Assembly (NCBI GenBank): GCA_965660355.1
Contig: CBFHZN010000005.1
Location: forward strand, 40,202-104,201
Origin: CAJXVY01 sp965660355
GTDB taxonomy: Bacteria > Actinomycetota > Actinomycetes > Actinomycetales > Microbacteriaceae
DNA: 64,000 nucleotides
Reading direction: 5' to 3'
Both the position numbers and the translations under genes were made by a program. A model generated the notes under the pieces. That model was not told the origin of the DNA, searched no databases, and worked only from the letters and a program-made list of their open reading frames with translations. Shown here in pieces: positions 42,397 through 52,040 of the stretch (position 1 is its first letter; the number at the start of each line of letters is the position of its first letter).

Positions 42397-45300
42397 TTAG
42401 ATTTCTTCTTCAAAAGCCCGTCTTATCAAGTCCTTTTGCTCTGCCTGGTGAGTTTTGGCTGAACCAGTTGCAGGGGATGCACTGGCAGGCCTTGAAACCA
42501 GTCTCATGATCTTGCCACCCATGTATCTCGGCAGGAATAGACCCATATAAGTCCAAGGACCCTGGTTTGCAGGTTCGTCCTGAACCCAAACAGCTTCAGC
42601 GGCTGAATACTTTGAAGCCATTTCCTTGATTTCATCAACAGGTGTTGGGTAGAGCTGCTCAAGGCGAATAATTGCAACATCATCTCGGTTATTCTTTTCT
42701 TTTTCAGCCAATAGATCCCAATAAACCTTGCCGGAGCAAAACAGAGCTCTTTGAATCTTTGAAGGATCGCTGACTTTGGGGTCGTCAATCAGTGGTTTGA
42801 ATTCACCCTGGGTGAAATCCTCCACCGAGCTAACCGCAGCTCTAAGTCGCAACATTGACTTGGGGCTAAAGATAATCAGTGGTCGCTTGGGGTTTGTGTA
42901 GGCCTGTCTGCGAAGCAGGTGGAAATGCGATGCCGGTGAGGAGGGTTGCGCAACAGTCATATTGTTTTCAGCACTGAGCTGCAAATAACGTTCAATTCGA
43001 GCTGAGCTGTGGTCAGGACCCTGACCCTCATAGCCGTGCGGTAGCAACAAAACCAGTCCGGACCTTTGGTTCCACTTTTGCTCAGCGCTGGAGATGAACT
43101 CGTCAATGATTGTCTGGGCGCCGTTTCCAAAATCACCAAACTGTGCTTCCCATAACGTCAGGGCCTCCGGGCGCTCAACGCTGTAACCGTATTCAAAGCC
43201 CATGGCTGCGTATTCGCTGAGAAGTGAGTCATAAACCCATAACTCAGCCTGTTTTTCTGAGATGTATCGAAGTGGCATCCACTCTTGACCGTTTTCACGG
43301 TCATGAAAAACAGCGTGACGCTGAACGAAAGTTCCTCGTCTTGAATCCTGTCCCGCAAGCCTGACCGGAGTTCCCTCCATAACCAATGAGCCAAAGGCCA
43401 GCAACTCACCGTAGCCCCAATCGATTCCACCCTCTTTGGACATCTGCACACGTTTTTCCAGAAGCTGCTCTAACTTCGGGTGGACGGTGAAACCAGCGGG
43501 TTTGTTTTTGTGAGCATCACCGATGGCTTCAACAACATCTTTACTGATTGCGGTTTCTCGAGATAGTTCTGGCTTATCACTGGCGGTTGTTCCGATTCCC
43601 ACCGGCCTCGCCTGCAACTGGATAGTGTCATTCATGGCTTCGTGAACTTCAATGAATGCACTTTCCAGTTTCTTCTGGAAATCATCATTTGCCTGGTCGA
43701 ATTCCTCTTGGGTGATATCACCTCGGCCGACCAATGCCTCCAGATAAAGAGTTCTGACGCTGCGCTTTTGCTCAATCAGGTTATACATCAAAGGTTGGGT
43801 CATCGAGGGGTCATCGCCTTCGTTGTGACCGCGACGACGATAACTGATGATGTCCAAAACTACATCTTTGTGAAACTGTTGGCGGTATTCAAAGGCCAAC
43901 TTGCTCATCCTGGCAACTGCCTCGGGGTCATCACCGTTTACGTGGAAAATCGGAGCCTGAATGGTTTTTGCCACATCCGTTGCATAAACGGTTGATCTTG
44001 CCTCAGAGGGTGGGGTGGTGAAACCAACCTGGTTATTGACAATGATGTGGACTGTTCCACCGGTGCGGTAACCACGAAGCAAACTCATGTTCATGGTCTC
44101 CGGGACAACACCTTGACCTGCAAAAGCCGCATCTCCGTGGATCAGGATTGGCAAAACTGGGTAAGACTCGGGGATGGTGCCCATCTTGTCCAGTTTTCCT
44201 CGGACAATACCCTCCAAGACGGGGTTTACAGCTTCTAGGTGAGATGGGTTTGCCGCTAGTTCAACCTGAACTTGCTTTCCCTCAAGGCTTGTGAAAGTTC
44301 CCGTTGTTCCCAGGTGGTATTTCACATCTCCAGAGCCCTGAACACTGGCGGTGTCGGTGTTTCCCTCAAACTCCCTGAAAACCTGCCCGTAGGTTTTACC
44401 GGCGATGTTTGTCAAAACATTTAGTCTTCCGCGGTGGGCCATTCCAATAGCTGCCGTTTCCAAGCCCTCATTAGCGGCCTCTTGCAAAATTTCATCAAGC
44501 GAGGCAATCAGTGATTCGCCACCTTCCAGACTGAATCTTTTTTGGCCGACAAACTTTGTTTGCAAAAAAGTCTCAAAGGCCTCTGCCTCGTTGAGCTTGT
44601 TTAGAATTCTCAGCTGCTCTTCACGAGATGGCTTTTTATAAGGACGTTCCAGCTTGGATTGGAACCATTCACGCTCATCGGGATTTTGGATATGCATGTA
44701 TTCAATACCCACGGTTCGGCAGTAGGTGTCTCTGAGGATTCCCAAAACTTCACGGAATTTAGCTTTTGATCTTCCGCCAAACCCACCGGTTCTGAATGTC
44801 CTGTCCAAATCCCAAAGACTCAGGCCATGAGAGCGAACATCCAGGTCTGGGTGTGAACGTTGGATGTATTCAAGTGGTTCAATATCTGCCATCAGGTGAC
44901 CGCGGACCCTGTAGGCATTTATAAGTTCTTGTATGCGAGCGCTTTTAGGTCTTTCGTCATTATCGTCAGGGTCGAAATCTTGCGACCACAAAACTGGCTC
45001 ATAGGGAATTCGAAGATCAGCAAAGACCTCCTGGTAGAAATTGTCCTCACCACGCAGAAGGTCAGAAACAATTTTTAGAAACTCGCCACTTCCAGCACCC
45101 TGAATGACCCTGTGGTCATAGGTGGATGTGAGGGTAAGCACCTTGCTGACACCCATGCGAGCTAACTGGCCCTCACTCAGCCCCTGATACTCAGCTGGGT
45201 ATTCCAAGGCTCCAACCCCGATTATGGCACCTTGACCCTTGGTGAGCCTGGGTACCGAGTGAACGGTTCCAATTCCCCCCGGGTTAGTCAGTGAAACTGT

Positions 45301-46152
45301 TGTTCCACTGAAATCTCCTGCAGTGAGCTTGTTATCCCTGGCCTTTTTGACCAAATCCTCATAAGCCAATAAAAACTCATTGAACGCCAATTTCTCGCTG
45401 GCTTTAACGTTTGGCACCAACAGCGCTCTTGATCCGTCTGGCTTAGGGATGTCAATTGCTAAACCAAAGTTGATGTGAGGGGGTTTCACAAGTGCTGGTT
45501 TTCCATCAATGATGTCGTAGTAGACATTCATTGATGGCATCTTTTTCAAAGCCTTTATCAGAGCAAACCCAATCAGGTGGGTGAAAGACACCTTTCCCCC
45601 GCGAGTTCTCGCAAGATGGGAGTTGATGACAATTCTGTTGTCAATCAGTAGCTTTGCAGGTACTGCTCGCACACTGGTGGCGGTGGGAACCTCCAAAGAC
45701 GAATCCATGTTGGCAGCCAGTGCCTTTGGCATGCCCTTCAAAACCTGAATCTCAGGCTGGGCTTCTTCGTCAACCCCAGGAAGGTCAATTGCTCCCGTAG
45801 GCGGTGCTTGGGCTGGAACCGGCTGAGTCTTTGGTTCTAATTTTGTGGTTTTAGCAATTGGCCTGGTTGAGGTGTCAGGCTCAGACTCTTTAGGAGCAGC
45901 CTCTTTGGGAGGGGCTTCTGCCTTGGGCGCATCGGTTGGTGTCTGCGCCGGTGCTACCGGAGCTTGAGGAGCCTCCGCTACCTTCGTTTTAGGGGCGGAC
46001 TCGGTGGGCTGGTACTTCTCCAGGATGGGCCACCATGATTTATCTACTGAATCTGGATTTTCTTTCCACTGGCCGTACATCTCTGCAACGAGCCACTCGT
46101 TTGCACCAAAATCGTTGTCTGAATTAGAGCCTTCTGCAGACAGCTTTATCAC
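42397..46152 (-). CDS. kgd: multifunctional 2-oxoglutarate decarboxylase/dehydrogenase Kgd
   Basis: A 1251-aa actinobacterial fusion linking the TCA cycle at 2-oxoglutarate. In order: N-terminal segment NEWLVAEMYGQW, a Pro/Ala/Lys-rich linker (about 45-120), an E2-type acyltransferase domain (SVRAVPAKLLIDNRIVINSH, catalytic TYDHRVIQGAGSGEF near 345), and the ThDP-dependent E1 domain (IGMAHRGRLNVL, GDAAFAGQGVV, NNQVGFTT, GDDPEAV). There is no lipoyl domain, as in other Kgd. The annotated GTG start lies inside a near-perfect ribosome site, so the true start may be slightly downstream. Confidence 0.94.
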   Translation of the reverse strand: MIKLSAEGSNSDNDFGANEWLVAEMYGQWKENPDSVDKSWWPILEKYQPTESAPKTKVAEAPQAPVAPAQTPTDAPKAEAPPKEAAPKESEPDTSTRPIAKTTKLEPKTQPVPAQAPPTGAIDLPGVDEEAQPEIQVLKGMPKALAANMDSSLEVPTATSVRAVPAKLLIDNRIVINSHLARTRGGKVSFTHLIGFALIKALKKMPSMNVYYDIIDGKPALVKPPHINFGLAIDIPKPDGSRALLVPNVKASEKLAFNEFLLAYEDLVKKARDNKLTAGDFSGTTVSLTNPGGIGTVHSVPRLTKGQGAIIGVGALEYPAEYQGLSEGQLARMGVSKVLTLTSTYDHRVIQGAGSGEFLKIVSDLLRGEDNFYQEVFADLRIPYEPVLWSQDFDPDDNDERPKSARIQELINAYRVRGHLMADIEPLEYIQRSHPDLDVRSHGLSLWDLDRTFRTGGFGGRSKAKFREVLGILRDTYCRTVGIEYMHIQNPDEREWFQSKLERPYKKPSREEQLRILNKLNEAEAFETFLQTKFVGQKRFSLEGGESLIASLDEILQEAANEGLETAAIGMAHRGRLNVLTNIAGKTYGQVFREFEGNTDTASVQGSGDVKYHLGTTGTFTSLEGKQVQVELAANPSHLEAVNPVLEGIVRGKLDKMGTIPESYPVLPILIHGDAAFAGQGVVPETMNMSLLRGYRTGGTVHIIVNNQVGFTTPPSEARSTVYATDVAKTIQAPIFHVNGDDPEAVARMSKLAFEYRQQFHKDVVLDIISYRRRGHNEGDDPSMTQPLMYNLIEQKRSVRTLYLEALVGRGDITQEEFDQANDDFQKKLESAFIEVHEAMNDTIQLQARPVGIGTTASDKPELSRETAISKDVVEAIGDAHKNKPAGFTVHPKLEQLLEKRVQMSKEGGIDWGYGELLAFGSLVMEGTPVRLAGQDSRRGTFVQRHAVFHDRENGQEWMPLRYISEKQAELWVYDSLLSEYAAMGFEYGYSVERPEALTLWEAQFGDFGNGAQTIIDEFISSAEQKWNQRSGLVLLLPHGYEGQGPDHSSARIERYLQLSAENNMTVAQPSSPASHFHLLRRQAYTNPKRPLIIFSPKSMLRLRAAVSSVEDFTQGEFKPLIDDPKVSDPSKIQRALFCSGKVYWDLLAEKEKNNRDDVAIIRLEQLYPTPVDEIKEMASKYSAAEAVWVQDEPANQGPWTYMGLFLPRYMGGKIMRLVSRPASASPATGSAKTHQAEQKDLIRRAFEEEI

Positions 46153-46221
46153 CTCTTTGTATTGAATGAGCCACTGGTGTCTAGCCTACCGCTAAGCTAG
46201 AAAAGAAATGGAGCCTCCGAG

Positions 46222-46227
46222 TAGTTT
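46222..46227 (+). promoter_or_regulatory. possible -10 box (TAGTTT) for the first CNNM gene
   Basis: TAGTTT ends 9 bases before the TTG at 46237. Confidence 0.35.
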
Positions 46228-46236
46228 CCCCGAAGA

Positions 46237-47550
46237 TTGGATTCGCCAGTGAGCGAGTGGATCCAATTGGGGCTTGCCGCCTTGCTCACAATAGGCACCG
46301 GACTGTTTGTCGCAAGTGAATTTGCGCTAGTCAACACCGATAGAACCGAGTTAGAGTCCAGGCAATCATCGGGTGAGAAGCGCCTAAGACTTCCAATTTT
46401 GGCCGTGAAACGCACCAGCACCCATCTTTCTGCAGCCCAGCTTGGCATCACCCTGACGACATTGCTGACGGGGTTTTTAGCAGAGCCCGCTATTTCTTCC
46501 CTGCTCGCTCCGTGGCTTACAGGTCTTGGATTGGGAGAGGGAACAGTAAGTGTTTTGGGTGCGGTGATTGCACTGACCATTGCCACACTTGTGTCATTTT
46601 TATTTGGAGAGTTGGTTCCAAAAAACATGGCACTCAGTGTTCCGATTGGAACGCTGAAGGCAATAGCCATCTTTCAAATTGCTTTCACCTATCTGTTTTA
46701 TTTCATAATCATCTTCCTAAACAACACCGGTAACTTTTTTGTCAGACGCTTTGGTGTTGAACCAAAAGAAGAGCTCAGTGCCGCTCGGTCCGCCGAGGAG
46801 CTGAGCAGTTTGGTGATGAGATCTGCCTCGCTTGGGTCTTTGGAGGAAAACACTGCAACTCTGCTCTCCAGAACTTTGCGATTAGCTGAGCTGAATGCAT
46901 CGGAGATTATGACCCCGAGACCGAAGATGAACTACCTGGATTCAAAACAGAATGCTGCTGATGTGATTCTTTATTCGATTGACTCTGGCCATTCAAGGTT
47001 TCCAGTCACTGGCGAGGACATTGATGACATCATCGGTGCGGTTCATTTGAAACATGCCTTGGCTGTTCCAATGGAGAAGCGAGAAACGGTTCCTGTTAGT
47101 GCACTGATGCAGGATGTGATCAGGGTCCCAGAAACAATGAGCTTGGAGCGATTGACGCTCGATTTGAGAGAGCGCGGATTGCAAATAGCTATCGTCATCG
47201 ATGAATATGGCGGAACCGCGGGAATGGCCACCTTGGAAGATCTGGTGGAAGAGATTGTCGGTGAATTGGATGACGAGCACGATGAACGCCTGGGGGATCT
47301 GACGGTTGTTAGTGGTGACCAGGTGAGTTTTAGTGGGCTGAAACGGCCGGATGAATTAGAGGCTTTCGGGATTGAAATTCCAGATAGCGATGACTATGAC
47401 ACTGCCAGTGGATTTGTGATGACCGAGCTGGGAAGGGTTCCAGAGGTTGGCGATGAGGTTGAGCTTGAGTCAGGTGTTATCAGAGTGGCGCTGATGGATG
47501 GAAGGCGTATTGATCGACTGCGATTTATAAGGAGGAGCATCGATGAATGA
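46237..47550 (+). CDS. CNNM/CorC-type membrane protein (DUF21, CBS pair, CorC_HlyC)
   Basis: 437 aa. DUF21 membrane domain (about residues 5-200: LFVASEFALVNTDRTELES, AAQLGITLTTLLTGFLAEPA, FGELVPKNMAL), a CBS pair (about 215-335, ending IVIDEYGGTAGMATLEDLVEEIVGEL) and a C-terminal CorC_HlyC domain (about 350-435). Such proteins are linked to magnesium or cobalt efflux. The start is TTG 46237 or GTG 46249. It overlaps the next, paralogous gene by 8 bases. Confidence 0.9.
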   Translation: MDSPVSEWIQLGLAALLTIGTGLFVASEFALVNTDRTELESRQSSGEKRLRLPILAVKRTSTHLSAAQLGITLTTLLTGFLAEPAISSLLAPWLTGLGLGEGTVSVLGAVIALTIATLVSFLFGELVPKNMALSVPIGTLKAIAIFQIAFTYLFYFIIIFLNNTGNFFVRRFGVEPKEELSAARSAEELSSLVMRSASLGSLEENTATLLSRTLRLAELNASEIMTPRPKMNYLDSKQNAADVILYSIDSGHSRFPVTGEDIDDIIGAVHLKHALAVPMEKRETVPVSALMQDVIRVPETMSLERLTLDLRERGLQIAIVIDEYGGTAGMATLEDLVEEIVGELDDEHDERLGDLTVVSGDQVSFSGLKRPDELEAFGIEIPDSDDYDTASGFVMTELGRVPEVGDEVELESGVIRVALMDGRRIDRLRFIRRSIDE

Positions 47551-48571
47551 TTGGTCGGGCATCCTCTGGTTGGTTGTATTGCTAATCAGCAATGCATTTT
47601 TTGTGGGTGCAGAGTTTGCTGTGATTGCCGCCAGAAGGGCACAAATTGAGCCATTGGCTCAAGAGGGCAATAAAGCAGCCAAGGTCACGTTGAAAGCCAT
47701 GGAGCAGGTTTCTTTGATGTTGGCAACCGCCCAGCTGGGAATCACCGTGAGTTCCTTGCTTATCTTGGTTGTTGCCGAGCCCAGCATTCAAAGGTTGATG
47801 ATGCCGGTGTTTGAGCTGATAGGCGTTGATTATCAAACTGGCTACACCCTGAGTTTCTTAGTTGCACTGGTATTGGTGACATATTTGCACGTTGTGTTTG
47901 GTGAGATGGTTCCTAAAAACCTCGCTATCGCCATTCCTGATCGGATGAGTCTTATTTTGGCCCCCATGCTTTATGGGGTCTCGATTGCTGTGAGGCCACT
48001 GGTTCGAAGCCTGAACCTAATCAGCAATGTGATTTTGAGATTAATGGGCATCACTCCAAGAGATGAGGCGAATACTGCGTTCACGCTAGACCAGGTTGAA
48101 GACATAGTGCAGGCATCGACTAGAGAGGGGGTTTTGAGTGACACCTCGGGGACCCTTTCCAACACTTTTGATTTCACCGAGAAAAAAGTCGGGGATGTTT
48201 ATTGGCCAATGGAAAAACTGATTGTGCTTGATCAAGATTCAAAGGCAAGTGATGTTCAGCAGGCGGTGGCAAAGCACGGATTCAGTCGCTACCCACTCTC
48301 CAGGGCGGGCAGAGTCAGTGGCTATATCCACGTGAAAGATATTTTGGAATTAGAAACAATTGACTTGTCGATTCCAAAAGAGATTATTCGGCCAATGGTT
48401 TCACTGCCAGAATCAATGGATTTAGAGGACGCGCTTGCCAGCATGCGTAAAAGTGGTGCTCACATAGCAAGAACATTTAACAGCACCGGCGAACTAACTG
48501 GCGCATTATTTTTAGAAGACATCATCGAAGAACTGGTTGGTGAGATCAGAGACGCCACCCAGCGTGACTAG
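47543..48571 (+). CDS. CNNM-type membrane protein (DUF21 and CBS pair, no CorC_HlyC domain)
   Basis: 342 aa. A paralogue of the upstream gene: DUF21 (FFVGAEFAVIAARRAQIEPLA, ATAQLGITVSSLLILVVAEPS, FGEMVPKNLAI) and a CBS pair ending at LFLEDIIEELVGEI. It stops about where the CorC_HlyC domain would begin. The tandem pair, one full and one short, is common in Actinobacteria and may form a heterodimer. It overlaps the convergent flavin oxidoreductase gene by 4 bases. Confidence 0.9.
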   Translation: MNDWSGILWLVVLLISNAFFVGAEFAVIAARRAQIEPLAQEGNKAAKVTLKAMEQVSLMLATAQLGITVSSLLILVVAEPSIQRLMMPVFELIGVDYQTGYTLSFLVALVLVTYLHVVFGEMVPKNLAIAIPDRMSLILAPMLYGVSIAVRPLVRSLNLISNVILRLMGITPRDEANTAFTLDQVEDIVQASTREGVLSDTSGTLSNTFDFTEKKVGDVYWPMEKLIVLDQDSKASDVQQAVAKHGFSRYPLSRAGRVSGYIHVKDILELETIDLSIPKEIIRPMVSLPESMDLEDALASMRKSGAHIARTFNSTGELTGALFLEDIIEELVGEIRDATQRD

Positions 48572-49644
48572 TTTGGGAACTTTCCTCGCAAGTATTGATT
48601 GGGCCAGTTGATTTCAAATTCCAGTTCATTGGCTGCTCTGAGTGCCCAGTAGGGGTCTCGGAGAAGCTGCCTTCCCAGCATTACAGCATCCACCTTTCCG
48701 GAGGTTACCAATTCATTAGCTTGCTGAACCTCAGTTATTTGACCAACTGCACTGACAACCTCGTTTTCGCCAAGACTGGTTTTTAGCTCTTCAGCGAAAT
48801 GAGCCTGATAGCTTGGCCCGGTTGGTATTTTTACACCACTGACCAAGCCACCACTTGAGATATCAAATAAATCTGCCCCCAACTCTCGGCATTCAGCTGC
48901 AACTTTGATTGTTTGCTCCAAATCCCATCCACCCTCGGCATAATCAGTTGCGCTGAAGCGAACCAACAGTGGAAGATCCGGGAAATTCGCTCTGATTTTC
49001 TTAGTGATCTCAGTTAGCAAACGTGTCCGGTTTTCGAAGCTTCCACCAAATTCGTCGGTGCGCTTATTTGAAAGCGGTGACAAAAACTGATGGATCAGAT
49101 ATCCGTGGGCAGCGTGAATCTCAACCAGTTTGAACCCAGCGCTAACCGCCCTCTCAGTAGCCTTTAGAAAATCCTCAATGAGTTCATAAACCTCATCGGT
49201 TGATAGCTCTCTGGGTTGATGATAGTCACCAAAAGGGATATCGCTAGCACTGACTGTTTGCCAACCTCCTGCCGAGATATCAACTGTTCCATATCCTGAC
49301 CATGGTCTTTGGGTGGAACCTTTGCGACCAGCGTGAGCTAGTTGGATGGCGGGAATAGACCCTTTATCTTCAATGAAGTCCACTATTTCTGACCAAGCCC
49401 CAACTTGCTCGTCATTCCAAATTCCCGTGCAGTAGGGGGTGATTCTTCCCTCTGGGGTAACAGCCGTGGCCTCAGCCATAATTAGCCCCACACCGCCAAT
49501 AGCCCGAGTTCCCAGGTGCACCAGATGCCAACTGGTTGGCATGCCGTCTTGGTTTTCACAGGAGTATTGACACATCGGTGACATCCAAATGCGATTGGGG
49601 ATTTCAAGATTTCTGATGCGAATCGGGCTAAATAGGTTGCTCAT
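48568..49644 (-). CDS. NADH:flavin oxidoreductase, old yellow enzyme (YqjM-like)
   Basis: 358 aa, FMN TIM barrel. MSPMCQYS carries the redox-tuning cysteine of YqjM-type enzymes; QLAHAGRKGST, HAAHGYLIHQFLSPLSNKR and VRFSATDYAEGGW are family segments. These enzymes reduce activated C=C bonds of enals, enones or maleimides using NAD(P)H. The ATG start overlaps the upstream MFS stop as ATGA, so the two are coupled; a common substrate is possible but unproven. Confidence 0.93.
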   Translation of the reverse strand: MSNLFSPIRIRNLEIPNRIWMSPMCQYSCENQDGMPTSWHLVHLGTRAIGGVGLIMAEATAVTPEGRITPYCTGIWNDEQVGAWSEIVDFIEDKGSIPAIQLAHAGRKGSTQRPWSGYGTVDISAGGWQTVSASDIPFGDYHQPRELSTDEVYELIEDFLKATERAVSAGFKLVEIHAAHGYLIHQFLSPLSNKRTDEFGGSFENRTRLLTEITKKIRANFPDLPLLVRFSATDYAEGGWDLEQTIKVAAECRELGADLFDISSGGLVSGVKIPTGPSYQAHFAEELKTSLGENEVVSAVGQITEVQQANELVTSGKVDAVMLGRQLLRDPYWALRAANELEFEINWPNQYLRGKFPN

Positions 49645-50804
49645 GCTCGGACCCTAGCAAGGATTAGTGATCCACTTGCCACCCAGACACCCAACAGCAC
49701 TCCAAACACAAATGCCGTGTTCAGCGGGACAAAGATTGTTAGTAACCCAATCACGCTTGGTCCAGCCAGTGCTGCCAGATATGTAATGCCAACCACCCTG
49801 GACATGTTCCTGCCATGGTGAGAAGGGTTTCCCAACCTTCCAGCAAGTGCAAACAATTGAGGAACAACCCCCGCTAGAAAAACACCCAGTAATGCCCACA
49901 GAAATATTGACACCTCAATTGTTGAGGGGAACATCATTGCCAACAAAACAAGGGCTGAGAGAATACTTCCGTAGCGAATAATGGGCATTCGACCAACTTT
50001 TGCCACCAGCACATCAATGCTCAATCTGGCTGCAGTCATTCCAAGGCTGAAGGCAGCCAAACCCCAGGCGGCAACGGCGGGTTCTGCTCCAATCACGCTT
50101 GTCAGATAAAGCGCTGACCAATCATTGGCAATGCCTTCCATGGTTGCTCCACTCGCTCCCATGGCACCAATCAAAATAACCAGTCCCAACACAGCTCTGT
50201 TTTCTTTGGAGCTTTGCTTGCCAACTGTTTTGTCTCGATGGGTGACGTTTGGTTTGTCCTCTAACAGCCAAGCCCCCAAAAGCCAACTGGTAACGGCAAT
50301 CAACAACCCATAGATTGGAAAGCCTGTCACAACTGGGATAGCAAGGGCCAAAAATGCGGAACCAATAGCTGATCCAATGAATCCGCCTATTGACCAAAAA
50401 GCGTGAAATTGATTGAAAATAGGTTTGCCGTGGGCTTCTTCCACTTGTAGAGAATGCGAATTAACCGGAACATCAACCGCTGATAGACCAACACCTAAAA
50501 AGAAAAAGGCAAGGCCCAGGGTGAGTGGGTCATTGACCAATGAGAAAAAGGCAACCGCAAGCCCTGCAATCAAAGAGCCGTATCTGGTTGCAGTTGCACT
50601 TCCCACGTGATCAATAAACCAGCCAACCACCTGCATGGCGATAAACCCACCAACTCCCGCAAGCATGAGCAATAATCCAAGAGTTGAAAAACTTACACCG
50701 GTTTTTTGCTCAAAAGAGGGGATGTGAACGGCTACTAGTCCTAAGGCAGAGCCTTGAATGGCGAAGTAGGCACTGACAGCTATTCGCGCTTTGGTAACAA
50801 TCAA
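49641..50804 (-). CDS. MFS transporter
   Basis: 387 aa with about 12 membrane helices. The N-terminal half contains GLLLMLAGVGGFIAMQVVGW and FNQFHAFWSIGGFIGSAIGS, of the FucP/YbjJ-like MFS branch. TTG start behind GGAGGAAT. Co-transcribed with the old yellow enzyme gene downstream. The substrate is unknown. Confidence 0.83.
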   Translation of the reverse strand: MIVTKARIAVSAYFAIQGSALGLVAVHIPSFEQKTGVSFSTLGLLLMLAGVGGFIAMQVVGWFIDHVGSATATRYGSLIAGLAVAFFSLVNDPLTLGLAFFFLGVGLSAVDVPVNSHSLQVEEAHGKPIFNQFHAFWSIGGFIGSAIGSAFLALAIPVVTGFPIYGLLIAVTSWLLGAWLLEDKPNVTHRDKTVGKQSSKENRAVLGLVILIGAMGASGATMEGIANDWSALYLTSVIGAEPAVAAWGLAAFSLGMTAARLSIDVLVAKVGRMPIIRYGSILSALVLLAMMFPSTIEVSIFLWALLGVFLAGVVPQLFALAGRLGNPSHHGRNMSRVVGITYLAALAGPSVIGLLTIFVPLNTAFVFGVLLGVWVASGSLILARVRA

Positions 50805-50831
50805 AGATTCCTCCAGTCCAACTGGAAAAGT

Positions 50832-52037
50832 CTAGACCTCCAATAAGGCTTTCAGATGAGCACCGACCTGATGTTTTTCAATCAAAAATCCATCGTGGCC
50901 AAATTCAGAGTCAATCACCTGCAAACCTCCGCCAACTAGCTTTCCGCCAATGTTTTCAGCAATCAGGTTTTGGTTCTCAACTGGAAACAACCGGTCGCTA
51001 CTGATTCCCAAAACCAGAGTTGGTGTGTTTATCTCGGAGAGTGCTTTTTCTACACCGCCTCGGTCTCTGCCAACATCGTGGGTGTTCATTGCCTCAGCAA
51101 GGATGATGTAGCTGTTGGCGTCAAACCTTCTGGTGAATTTATTGCCGTGGAAATCCAAATAGGACTCGATTGAAAACCGGCCACCTTCTCCAAACGGGCT
51201 CACTCCAGATTGCCAAGACCTTTGGAATCGGGCATTTAGCTCCTGCGGGGAGCGGTAGTTCAATAAAGCCATTCTTCTCGCCAGAGCCAGTCCTCGGTGA
51301 GGGCCCATGCCAGGCTTTTTTTCGTAGTACCAACCCGAGTGATACTGACTATCGGTTCTAATTGCCTCCACCTGAATTGAATTGATTGCGATTTGATCCG
51401 CCGAGGAAACAGCTGGTGCTGCCAAGATTCCAAGTCTTTGCAATTTATCTTTTCTGGTGATGGCATATTCCAATGCATGCATGCCACCCATGGAGCCACC
51501 AATAACCGAATGCCAAGCTGGAATCTCTAAGAAATCAGTCAGCGCATCCAAAGACCTGGTTTGGTCACGAATTGTTAGGTGAGGGAAGTTTGGACCGTAT
51601 TCAACACCGGTTCTACTCAGTGAACCTGGCCCCGTTGAGCCCTGACAACCACCAATAATGTTCGGAGTGACAACGAAAAACTCATTTGTGTCAATCGCTT
51701 TGCCTGGCCCAATCAAATCATCCCACCAACCATTGGTTGGGTGTGCCTCACTTGCCTCGCCAACAGTGTGGCTGTCGCCAGTCAAGGCGTGCAGAACCAA
51801 AACAGCGTTAGATTTTTCTTTATTTAGTTGGCCCCATGTTTCATAGGCCATAACAGCTGAAGAAAGCTTTCCCCCAGCTTCTAATTCAAGGTCAAACCTG
51901 GAGGTGAATAGCCTGTTGCCAACTGGGTCGCCATCCTGCCATCCACCGCTTGCAGGAGGACGTCCGATGAGTTGTTTCGACAACTCATCGGATATAAGCC
52001 CGGTTGGGACCGTGTCCTCGCTGGTTTGAAATTCCAA
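50832..52037 (-). CDS. metX: homoserine O-acetyltransferase
   Basis: An alpha/beta-hydrolase that activates homoserine for methionine synthesis. Nucleophile elbow VIGGSMGGMHALEYA (Ser about 180), NIIGGCQGSTGPGS, and the C-terminal histidine in SEFGHDGFLIE. 401 aa. It lies 3 bases after metY on the same strand and is surely co-transcribed. The MetX family includes succinyltransferases; acetyl specificity is inferred from the actinobacterial context. Confidence 0.94.
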   Translation of the reverse strand: MEFQTSEDTVPTGLISDELSKQLIGRPPASGGWQDGDPVGNRLFTSRFDLELEAGGKLSSAVMAYETWGQLNKEKSNAVLVLHALTGDSHTVGEASEAHPTNGWWDDLIGPGKAIDTNEFFVVTPNIIGGCQGSTGPGSLSRTGVEYGPNFPHLTIRDQTRSLDALTDFLEIPAWHSVIGGSMGGMHALEYAITRKDKLQRLGILAAPAVSSADQIAINSIQVEAIRTDSQYHSGWYYEKKPGMGPHRGLALARRMALLNYRSPQELNARFQRSWQSGVSPFGEGGRFSIESYLDFHGNKFTRRFDANSYIILAEAMNTHDVGRDRGGVEKALSEINTPTLVLGISSDRLFPVENQNLIAENIGGKLVGGGLQVIDSEFGHDGFLIEKHQVGAHLKALLEV

Positions 52038-52040
52038 GTG

